DNA of 40,311 bases, taken from positions 1 to 40,311 of the forward strand of contig JAFZAE010000188.1 of the NCBI GenBank assembly GCA_017548385.1, in the 5' to 3' direction. The DNA comes from Prevotella sp. (GTDB taxonomy: Bacteria; Bacteroidota; Bacteroidia; Bacteroidales; Bacteroidaceae). A program made the position numbers and the translations under genes. The notes under the pieces are model-generated. The model saw only the letters and a list, made by a program, of their open reading frames with translations, was not told the DNA's origin and searched no databases. Below, one piece after another: positions 34,165 through 40,311 of this stretch. The first letter of the stretch is position 1, and each line of letters opens with the position of its first letter.

Positions 34165-34647
34165 TTAGTCTGTATTGATATCCTCACATTTTACAGGTAT
34201 TTCTCTCTTGATGCTTTGCTCTAAGGAGATAAGTGTCTCTGTGGCGACAACACCGGGTATACTCTGCAACTGGTCGTTGAGCAACTCCATGAGTTGTTCG
34301 TTGTCACGGGCATAAAGTTTCACCAGCATAGTATAAGGACCTGTGGTGAAATGACATTCCACGATTTCGGGGATGTGCAGGAGCCGCTCACAGACCTTTC
34401 GGTACATACTGCCACGCTCGAGTGTAATGCCTACATACGTGCAGGTGTGGTAGCCGAGACTCTTGGGATTGACATCGAAGCCGCTTCCTGTGATGATGCC
34501 TCCTTCGATGAGATGTTGTACACGCTGATGTACGGCTGCACGCGAAACATTGCATTCTGCAGCCACATCCTTAAATGGTATACGGGCATTTTTCGATAGT
34601 ATACCAAGAATTTTCTTGTCCAGATTGTCGATTTTTTCCAATGCCAT
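34165..34647 (-). CDS. Lrp/AsnC-family transcriptional regulator
   Basis: 160 residues. The N-terminal helix-turn-helix is at about 5-60 (DKKILGILSKNARIPFKDVA, then VSRAAVHQRVQHLIEGGII). The C-terminal RAM ligand-binding domain is at about 65-150 (YVGITLERGS, VECHFTTGPYTMLVKLYARD). Such proteins form octamers that sense amino acids. It is the promoter-proximal gene of an operon with the C26/M19 protein and the glutaminyl cyclase, so control of those genes, and of itself, is likely. The promoter is at 34743-34774. Confidence 0.93.
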   Translation of the reverse strand: MALEKIDNLDKKILGILSKNARIPFKDVAAECNVSRAAVHQRVQHLIEGGIITGSGFDVNPKSLGYHTCTYVGITLERGSMYRKVCERLLHIPEIVECHFTTGPYTMLVKLYARDNEQLMELLNDQLQSIPGVVATETLISLEQSIKREIPVKCEDINTD

Positions 34648-34742
34648 TTTCTTGGGTATTTTGAGTGTTTACTAGAGGTGGAACCATTGCGTTCATATCA
34701 GACTCTTGCACCCCTGATGTTTCTGTGTTGACAATTTGAAAG

Positions 34743-34774
34743 CAAAAATACGCAATCTATATGAAACAAGCAAC
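34743..34774 (-). promoter_or_regulatory. Promoter of the lrp operon
   Basis: Minus strand TATTTTTG (34743-34750), 20-nt spacer, GTTG (34771-34774) in place of TTTG. The leader of about 95 nt before the ATG leaves room for an Lrp-type operator, but I see no clear palindrome in it. Confidence 0.7.
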
Positions 34775-34822
34775 ATTTTTCTGGAAAAATAACACCAAAT
34801 AGGCAAAAAATCGAGTTTTTTA

Positions 34823-34904
34823 GTTGACAAGCAAACAAGTTGACGAGTTGACAAGGTAATAGCAAGTAGGAATAACTTGTTTACTTGTCGACTCGTCAAC
34901 TTGC
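34823..34904. repeat. Inverted pair of period-8 arrays with a 20-bp stem
   Basis: Left units are GTTGACAA, GCAAACAA, GTTGACGA, GTTGACAA. Right units are AACTTGTT, TACTTGTC, GACTCGTC, AACTTGC. 34836-34855 is complementary to 34884-34903 at 19 of 20 positions. On the minus strand it begins 13 nt after the FKBP stop and is followed by a T6 run (around 34810), so it may double as the terminator of the FKBP genes. Confidence 0.85.
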
Positions 34905-34916
34905 AATTCAAGGAAC

Positions 34917-35843
34917 TTATTTATCCCCCACCTTGATGACTTCCACTTTGAAAATCAATGTGGAGTATGGTGGAATGGGGCCGCTGTCGCGGTCACCGTA
35001 TGCCAGATTCTCGGGAATATAGAGTTCCCACATACTGCCCTCTGGCATCATGGTAAGTGCCTCTGTCCATCCCTTGATAACCTGGGTGGGACGGAATTTT
35101 GCAGGTTCTCCCCGCTCATATGAACTGTCAAACACAGTACCATTAATAAGTTTGCCCTCATAATGTACTGTCACTTGGTCGGAAGTGGTAGCCACTGCTC
35201 CTGTTCCCTCACGCAACACTTTATATTGTAGTCCGCTAGGTAACACTTTCACTCCTGGAGCCTTGGCGTTGAGTTCTAAGAAGTCTTTGCCTTCTCTGAT
35301 ATTCTTACCATATTTTTCCATCATGATTTTCTCGTGCATCCGACCGGCCATCTCATCGATTTTGGGTTTTATGCCATCGACAGACATCAACTTGTAATTG
35401 TGGTCAACACCATCGAACACACCAGCCAACAAATGTTTCGTCGAAACGTGATGAATGGAATCACCTGAAAATATTCCTTTGTTGATGCGGTTGGAGAAAT
35501 CCAAAAAGAGATGTGCCCCAAAAAAATAAGCTGCCTCGGGACTATCTGGGCTGATATTGGCGGCATCTATGAAGCCTCGTTTAATATCATTGACATAAGT
35601 CGTATCGACACCCTGGTTATTAAGAAATGCGAGCAAGTCGCCACCGTTCACCAATCCCACAGCATAACTGAGTGAATCAACATCACTTACGAGTTGCACT
35701 GGCTCAGCTGTGACAGGGATAACAGGGGTGATAGCTGTCACCTCTCCCTTCTTTTTCTTCTTCGACTTTTTATCCTGCGCATTCGCAAGGTTAAAAGTGG
35801 CACCCGCCATAATGACGAGTGCCAAAATGATAATCCTTTTCAT
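34917..35843 (-). CDS. Periplasmic FKBP-type peptidyl-prolyl isomerase (Mip/FkpA-like)
   Basis: 308 residues. Signal peptide ends LANA, then Gln, followed by a Lys-rich patch (residues about 26-33). Residues about 50-190 form the helical dimerisation part (DSLSYAVGLVNGGDLLAF and so on). The FKBP domain occupies about 200-306 with the expected pocket: VHYEGKLINGTVFDSS, VIKGWTEAL with the floor Trp, LAYGDRDSG, and FKVEVI. It should catalyse proline isomerisation and chaperone exported proteins. It is the third of three FKBP genes in transcription order, 12 nt after the previous one. Confidence 0.93.
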   Translation of the reverse strand: MKRIIILALVIMAGATFNLANAQDKKSKKKKKGEVTAITPVIPVTAEPVQLVSDVDSLSYAVGLVNGGDLLAFLNNQGVDTTYVNDIKRGFIDAANISPDSPEAAYFFGAHLFLDFSNRINKGIFSGDSIHHVSTKHLLAGVFDGVDHNYKLMSVDGIKPKIDEMAGRMHEKIMMEKYGKNIREGKDFLELNAKAPGVKVLPSGLQYKVLREGTGAVATTSDQVTVHYEGKLINGTVFDSSYERGEPAKFRPTQVIKGWTEALTMMPEGSMWELYIPENLAYGDRDSGPIPPYSTLIFKVEVIKVGDK

Positions 35844-35855
35844 CGTGAATGATGA

Positions 35856-36755
35856 TTATTTTACGGTCTCGGGAACGACATTTTCACCTTGTGGCATCTG
35901 AACCTGAGGTTTGGCTTCCTCAACCTTTTCAACTTCAACAGTAAAGATTAATGTTGAGAATGGCTTGATTTTGCCACCACCACCTTGCTCACCATATGCC
36001 TGGTCTTGTGGAATGCAGATTTCCCATTTCGAACCAGCAGGCATATTCTTCAGGGCATCACCCATACCGGGGATAAACTCTCTTGGAGTAGCTGTCACAG
36101 ACTCGCCGTCCATGTTGCTGTCGAACACTTTGCCGTCGATAGTCTTGCCTTCATACTTAAAGGTGACTTCTGAAGAGTCTGTGGGAAGAGCACCCTTGCC
36201 TTCTTTCAGCACTTTATATACGACGCCTGAAGGCAATTTCTTCACGTCCTTACCCTTGGCATATTCTTTCAAAAAGTCCTCGTTTTCTTTCTTGATATTC
36301 TCCTTCATTTTTGCTTGAATCATCATTGCCTGCTCCTGGAACTTCTGATAGTCCTTGTTGGGATCAAACGTCTTGAAGTTATGTTTGCTACCATCATTCA
36401 AACCTGCCATGAAATTTTTAAAGGAGATTTTATCATTCTTGCTACCCATCAAAAGATTCTCATTGATTTGGTCAGCACTTTGAAGTCCAGCCATCAAACC
36501 CATCACGTATGCTCTCTTCTTCTCATTTCCTTGTGCCTTGATACCATCTCTGATACCATCCATCAAATCCTCAATATACATGGTGTCAACACCTTGTTGT
36601 GCCATCATCTGCTTCAGTTGGCTACCAGTACCAACACCAAATTCATAACTTAAAGAGTCGATGTCTGTTTTCAAATCAGCCTTGTAACTTTTGTTACATG
36701 ATGCTGTGGTCAGAACCATAGCTGCCACAGCTGCAAAAAATAAAATTTTCTTCAT
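35856..36755 (-). CDS. FKBP-type isomerase lipoprotein with altered pocket
   Basis: 299 residues from the ATG at 36755. The open frame runs to 36851 but that part is a translated 9-nt repeat (Tyr-Tyr-Arg) and is not protein. Lipobox TASC (Cys20). The N-terminal helical domain resembles the neighbouring FKBP (DSLSYEFGVGTGSQLKQM), and a long charged helix follows. The FKBP domain keeps KYEGKTIDGKVFDSN, AYGEQGGGG and FTVEVEKV, but the floor Trp is Met in FIPGMGDAL, and the Phe before it is missing. PPIase activity may be reduced, leaving a chaperone role. Confidence 0.92.
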   Translation of the reverse strand: MKKILFFAAVAAMVLTTASCNKSYKADLKTDIDSLSYEFGVGTGSQLKQMMAQQGVDTMYIEDLMDGIRDGIKAQGNEKKRAYVMGLMAGLQSADQINENLLMGSKNDKISFKNFMAGLNDGSKHNFKTFDPNKDYQKFQEQAMMIQAKMKENIKKENEDFLKEYAKGKDVKKLPSGVVYKVLKEGKGALPTDSSEVTFKYEGKTIDGKVFDSNMDGESVTATPREFIPGMGDALKNMPAGSKWEICIPQDQAYGEQGGGGKIKPFSTLIFTVEVEKVEEAKPQVQMPQGENVVPETVK

Positions 36756-36788
36756 TGTTGTTTTTATTGTTATATTTGTTGTTTTTTT

Positions 36789-36849
36789 GGGGGGGCTATA
36801 GTTTCTATAGTATCTATAGTATCTATAGTATCTATAGTATTTATAGCAC
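36789..36849. repeat. Six tandem 9-nt units next to a T7-G7 tract
   Basis: 36796-36849 is CTATAGTTT, four copies of CTATAGTAT, then TTATAGCAC. It is preceded by T7 (36782-36788) and G7 (36789-36795). It lies between two FKBP genes, in the leader of the lipoprotein copy. CTATAG units also occur at 19622-19662. Confidence 0.9.
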
Positions 36850-36865
36850 AAACGCTTAAAGTCTC

Positions 36866-37474
36866 TTATTTAACCTCTATCAATTCTACATCGAAGATGA
36901 GGGCTGAATAGGGAGGAATGAGCGAACCTGCACCACTTTCTCCATATCCTAATCGCCAAGGGATAAAGAAACGATATTTGGCACCCTCCTGCATCAGCTG
37001 CAGACCCTCAGTCCATCCAGTAATGACCTGGTTGAGAGGAAATGATGCGGGTTCACCACGCTGGAAACTGCTGTCAAAGACGGTACCATCTACAAGGAAT
37101 CCTTCATAATGGCATACCACCTCATCGGTAGCTTTGGGCTTGCGACCATTGCCTTCACGGAGCACCTTGTATTGCAAACCACTGGGTAGTGTAATAACAC
37201 CCTCTTGATTGGCATTGTTCTCTAAATATTTCTCACCGGCTTCACGAACAACTTTTCCTTTTGCTGCCTGCTCAGCCATTTTTGCACTTTCTTTTTCCTT
37301 GAAAAAATCTTCTACTATACGTTGAGCCTCACGATTCGACATTCTCAACTCTTTGCCTTCCAGCACATCTTTGATGGCTGCTGCGAAATCTTCCACACTA
37401 AGGTCTTTGGCGTCCATCTGTGCCAACTGGTGTCCAATGCCCAAGCCCAGGGCATAACTTACATCTTTCGTCAT
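36866..37474 (-). CDS. Cytoplasmic FKBP-type peptidyl-prolyl isomerase (FklB-like)
   Basis: 202 residues without a signal peptide. The start MTKDVSYALGLGIGHQLAQM lacks any hydrophobic lead and the promoter leaves about 50 nt of leader. Helical dimerisation region 1-95, FKBP domain 105-202 with all pocket residues: CHYEGFLVDGTVFDSS, VITGWTEGL, LGYGESGAG, FDVELIEV. The length and layout match E. coli FklB. It is the first of the trio. Confidence 0.93.
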   Translation of the reverse strand: MTKDVSYALGLGIGHQLAQMDAKDLSVEDFAAAIKDVLEGKELRMSNREAQRIVEDFFKEKESAKMAEQAAKGKVVREAGEKYLENNANQEGVITLPSGLQYKVLREGNGRKPKATDEVVCHYEGFLVDGTVFDSSFQRGEPASFPLNQVITGWTEGLQLMQEGAKYRFFIPWRLGYGESGAGSLIPPYSALIFDVELIEVK

Positions 37475-37526
37475 AAAAACTGTCTGTTATAAACTGCTAA
37501 TAATTAATGCTTTTGAAAATTTGCGG

Positions 37527-37558
37527 CAAAGTTACGAATAAATCGAGAGCAGAACAAA
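37527..37558 (-). promoter_or_regulatory. Promoter of the FKBP genes
   Basis: Minus strand TTTG (37555-37558), 20-nt spacer, TAACTTTG (37527-37534). Full consensus. Confidence 0.87.
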
Positions 37559-37652
37559 AATAACGGATTGTTTTTTTATGCTGAGATGGAGTAACTTATT
37601 AAAAGGTACAAATAAATATGTGAAATAGTTAGGTTGTTCGGTGAAAAAACAC

Positions 37653-37660
37653 TATTTTTG
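37653..37660 (+). promoter_or_regulatory. Promoter -7 box for the sirtuin gene
   Basis: TATTTTTG on the plus strand with no good -33 at the right distance. The spacer from here to the ATG at 37869 (about 200 nt) has GA-rich (37690-37740), CT-rich (37741-37785) and period-8 repeat sequence, and no gene. Confidence 0.5.
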
Positions 37661-37791
37661 TACATTGTTAACGAAAAATAGAGGTAAACGATGAGAGACG
37701 GAATTAGAAGTTAGGGGTGAGAAATAAGAGGTGAGAGATTACTCCCGCAACTACCAAAGTATTGTCCAAACTCCCAAACTCCTACACAAAT

Positions 37792-37853
37792 AACTCGTCA
37801 ACTTGTCAACTTGTTTACTTGTCAACTATATAATTCTTGTTTACTTGTCAACT
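37792..37853. repeat. Period-8 array upstream of the sirtuin gene
   Basis: AACTCGTC, AACTTGTC, AACTTGTT, TACTTGTC in register (37792-37823), then a break and CTTGTT, TACTTGTC, AACT (37836-37853). Unlike the other two sites there is no inverted arm. It ends 15 nt before the ATG. Confidence 0.85.
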
Positions 37854-37868
37854 AAAAAAACAAACATC

Positions 37869-38573
37869 ATGAAAAAAATTGTTGTATTAACTGGTGCCGG
37901 CATGTCTGTGGAAAGTGGTTTGAAGACTTTTCGCGATGCTGATGGCCTTTGGGAAAACTACCCCGTGTCGAAAGTAGCTACCCACGAAGGATGGGTGCGC
38001 GACCCAGCCTATGTGACTGAGTTTTATAATATGCTACGCAAGAAAAACGTCGGTGTAAAGCCTAATGAGGGCCATAAATTGGTAGCAAAACTTGAGAATT
38101 ATTACAATGTGACGGTCATCACACAAAATGTGGACAACTTGCACGAAGTGGCAGGCAGTCATCATGTCATCCATCTGCATGGCGAACTGATGAAAGTCTG
38201 TTCGAGCATCGACCCTTACGATTCACGTTATATCCAGGAACTCACCGCCGACAACCCCGAGGTTCCCGTGGGTACTAAAGCTGGTGATGGTTCTCTGCTT
38301 CGCCCCCACATCGTGTTTTTCAATGAGGCTGTACCGATGATAGAGCCAGCCGCCCAGGAGGCAATGACTGCCGACATTTTCGTGGTGATAGGCACCTCAT
38401 TAGTGGTGTATCCCGCCGCCGGACTGCTGCACTATGCCCCTGCCAACTGCCCCGTCTATTTGATTGACCCAGCTGATGTCAACGCTAGTTTCTCAAAAGG
38501 CGTAACACATATCAAGAAAGGTGCCTCAGAAGGTATGAAGGAACTGTATAAGATATTGAAAATTGAAGATTAA
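37869..38573 (+). CDS. Sirtuin (NAD-dependent protein deacylase) lacking most zinc cysteines
   Basis: 234 residues from the ATG at 37869. The upstream frame is repeat sequence. NAD-binding landmarks: VVLTGAGMSVESGLKTFRDA, TQNVDNLHE, catalytic His104 in HLHGE, IGTSLVVYPAAGL, and YLIDPAD. It resembles CobB in length and order. The zinc ribbon normally has four cysteines, but only Cys111 remains in the region 105-145. The tyrosine of class III sirtuins is kept (FYN) but the arginine three residues later is Leu, with Arg one further on. It should be a cytoplasmic lysine deacylase of uncertain specificity. The last residues (LKIED) come from a heptamer-like stretch. Confidence 0.92.
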   Translation: MKKIVVLTGAGMSVESGLKTFRDADGLWENYPVSKVATHEGWVRDPAYVTEFYNMLRKKNVGVKPNEGHKLVAKLENYYNVTVITQNVDNLHEVAGSHHVIHLHGELMKVCSSIDPYDSRYIQELTADNPEVPVGTKAGDGSLLRPHIVFFNEAVPMIEPAAQEAMTADIFVVIGTSLVVYPAAGLLHYAPANCPVYLIDPADVNASFSKGVTHIKKGASEGMKELYKILKIED

Positions 38574-40294
38574 GCCCACTTCTGACGCATACCCATACGT
38601 GCCTCGACCACATTGACTACATAGTCACCCAGTTTCTCGCACTCACTGATGAGGTCCATGTAGATAGTTCCCACACCATAGGTATATTTATGGTCGTTGA
38701 CATCATTGATATTCTGACTCTTGAGCTGGTTGCGGTAGTTGTTAATCTCATTCTCGGTATTAAACGTGCGATTCACATCAAAGGCCTCTTTGCGTCCAGA
38801 CATCAGCATATTCATCTGCGAGAGTGCCGTATTGGTTAGTTCCATCATCTGATGCAGATGTTGGTATTGGCTTTCATTGAAATGTTCCTTCTTACTCAAT
38901 ACTTTTCGATTGATGGTACGAGCCATGTTGTAACAAGAGTCTCCGATACTTTCCAATTCAGAGATTTCACGTAGCATGGCGCGTATCTTTCCTTTTGTCT
39001 CATCACTCAGATGTGCCGACGACACTTGGTCAAGATACTTGGCAATCTCCAACTCCATATTATCGGAAATGCCCTCATATTTCTCGATACGTGTAAACAG
39101 TTTGTTATATTTCTGTTCATCTTTTTCTATAAGCAGTTCACGTACCATGCCAAACATCCGCTGCATACGGTCGGCAAAAGAGCGTATCTCCTTCTGAGCC
39201 TCCAGGACCGACAATTCTGGTGTTTTCATCAAACCCGAGGTAATAAAATGCAGACGGAAGTCTTCCTCCTCTTCCACATTTTTCTTTGACTTTATTACCC
39301 AACAAACGAAACGCTCAATATAGGGGATAAACCATATCTGAAGGAATGTATTGGTGACGTTAAATGCCGAATGGAACGTTGCCAGCACCACGGCAATTTT
39401 TGCCAGGTTGGCAGCATAGCCGGCTGCAGAGGGGTCCGTCAGTGTACGGTCGTATCCAACCATCGAACAAACCAAGTTGACAAAAGGCTGTAGCAGAATC
39501 AGTGCCCATGTCACACCGAGCACGTTGATGCTCAGGTGGGCAAAGGCAGCCCTTCGTGCCATCGTGTTGGCACCTAATGCCACGATATTGGCAGTGATAG
39601 TCGTACCGATATTCTCTCCCAAAACCAGCATGATACCCTGGTCGATATGCAGTACCCCTGCGGAACACAGCGTCATCGTAATGGCCATGATGGCTGCCGA
39701 TGACTGCACACAAAGCGTCAACACGGTACCCATGAATAGGAAAAAGAAGGAATTCCAGAAATTTGGCTCATTGAAATTCAGGAAAAAAGCCTGTATGGCA
39801 TCCTTTGTCTCTGGGTCTTCCATCAAACTGAAGCCCGTTTCCTTCAAAGTACCAAGACCGAGGAAGAGGAAAGCCACACCAAAAAGAAAGTCACCGATAA
39901 TGCGATGCTTCTTCATGTATATCAATATGATTCCTAAGAAAAAGGCCGGGTAGACAAAGTCGGTGATGTTGAACGAGAATCCCAAACTCATAATCCACGC
40001 AGTGACAGTAGTACCGATATGGGCACCCATGATGACACTGATGGCCTGGATCAAGGTGAGTAATCCCGCATTCACAAACGACACTGTCATCAATGTCGTA
40101 GCGGTGGAACTTTGCACAGCTGCCGTGACAAACATACCCGTGAGCATTCCCGTAAAACGATTGGTGGTCATTGCTCCCAAGACATGTCGTAACTGAGGAC
40201 CCGCCAATTTCTGCAAACTCTCACTCATCGACTTCATGCCATACATCAAGAGTGCTAACGCTCCCAACAACTTAAGAACAATCCAAATATCCAT
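38570..40294 (-). CDS. Na/Pi cotransporter with C-terminal PhoU-like domain
   Basis: 574 residues. Residues about 1-315 are the membrane part of the NptA/PNaS family, with the internally repeated signature: FVTAAVQSSTATTLM and LCVQSSAAIMAITM (QSS motifs), plus GAHIGTTVTAWIM and GENIGTTITANIVALG. Residues about 340-570 are helical and PhoU-like, the common C-terminal extension in bacteria. It imports phosphate with sodium across the inner membrane. The stop overlaps the sirtuin stop (TTAA). The promoter would lie at or beyond the window edge. Confidence 0.95.
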   Translation of the reverse strand: MDIWIVLKLLGALALLMYGMKSMSESLQKLAGPQLRHVLGAMTTNRFTGMLTGMFVTAAVQSSTATTLMTVSFVNAGLLTLIQAISVIMGAHIGTTVTAWIMSLGFSFNITDFVYPAFFLGIILIYMKKHRIIGDFLFGVAFLFLGLGTLKETGFSLMEDPETKDAIQAFFLNFNEPNFWNSFFFLFMGTVLTLCVQSSAAIMAITMTLCSAGVLHIDQGIMLVLGENIGTTITANIVALGANTMARRAAFAHLSINVLGVTWALILLQPFVNLVCSMVGYDRTLTDPSAAGYAANLAKIAVVLATFHSAFNVTNTFLQIWFIPYIERFVCWVIKSKKNVEEEEDFRLHFITSGLMKTPELSVLEAQKEIRSFADRMQRMFGMVRELLIEKDEQKYNKLFTRIEKYEGISDNMELEIAKYLDQVSSAHLSDETKGKIRAMLREISELESIGDSCYNMARTINRKVLSKKEHFNESQYQHLHQMMELTNTALSQMNMLMSGRKEAFDVNRTFNTENEINNYRNQLKSQNINDVNDHKYTYGVGTIYMDLISECEKLGDYVVNVVEARMGMRQKWA

Positions 40295-40311
40295 ATTTAA
40301 AATAATAATCT

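Noticed and set aside
36756..36851. N-terminal extension of the FKBP lipoprotein with Tyr-Tyr-Arg repeats
   Set aside because: It is the translation of the 9-nt CTATAGTAT array. The true start at 36755 gives a proper lipoprotein signal peptide.
37869..38573. Sir2-type antiphage defence gene
   Set aside because: It is a compact CobB-like protein with no fused or adjacent effector, SIR2-APAZ or HerA-like partner. The neighbour is a phosphate transporter.

Overview
The window reads as chromosomal DNA of a Bacteroidota species, most likely Prevotella or a close relative. The basis is gene content (fused SecDF, DUF4271, DUF6242, DUF4294, Mip-type FKBP trio, tandem OmpH/Skp genes next to BamA), exported proteins whose signal peptides end in Ala|Gln, and Bacteroidota-type promoters (TTTG, 19-21 nt, TAnnTTTG) before many transcription units. 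Shine-Dalgarno sequences are mostly absent. Nearly everything is core genome. I see no phage, insertion sequence, CRISPR array or recognisable defence island.

Layout. 1-2800: the 5' end of a secreted protein gene (minus), a tRNA-Arg(CCT) behind a duplicated promoter repeat, and a secreted LamG-like protein. 2900-8105: secDF, then a rhomboid/EEP-phosphatase pair (minus). 8227-10334: HU (plus), convergent with kduI-kduD (minus). 10447-15608: tRNA-Gln(TTG), then the minus-strand run metK > DUF4271 > hemD > rnpA > yidD > tyrS. 15790-19597: xerD (minus), divergent from aroQ > O-methyltransferase, then rbfA > LolC/E-like permease (plus). 19666-27774: the minus-strand envelope run DUF6242 lipoprotein > beta-barrel protein > uppS > bamA > skp > skp > skp > murI. 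27775-28618: a gene-poor spacer with a candidate short transcription unit that has an excellent promoter and a 31-codon membrane-peptide ORF. 28619-31300: pckA (minus), divergent from a DUF4294 protein (plus). 31307-34647: minus-strand operon Lrp/AsnC regulator > fused C26 amidohydrolase/M19 dipeptidase > M28-type glutaminyl cyclase. 34917-37474: three FKBP prolyl isomerases predicted for three compartments. 37869-40294: a sirtuin convergent with a Na/Pi cotransporter, their stop codons overlapping.

How the parts connect. The 20-28 kb block makes and services the envelope: UppS supplies the undecaprenyl carrier, MurI supplies D-Glu, Skp chaperones carry outer-membrane proteins and BamA inserts them. 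SecDF supports export, the periplasmic FKBPs assist folding, and the glutaminyl cyclase is positioned to cap the N-terminal Gln that signal peptidase I exposes on most exported proteins here. KduI/KduD belong to unsaturated-uronate (pectin or glycosaminoglycan) catabolism, and PckA to the PEP/oxaloacetate node.

The spacers are unusually structured. They hold promoter-bearing dispersed repeats, period-7, -8 and -9 tandem arrays, and long inverted arrays near 3' ends. The items I rate most worth following are the short unit at 28.1-28.4 kb, the Lrp / C26-M19 / glutaminyl cyclase operon, and the repeat families.
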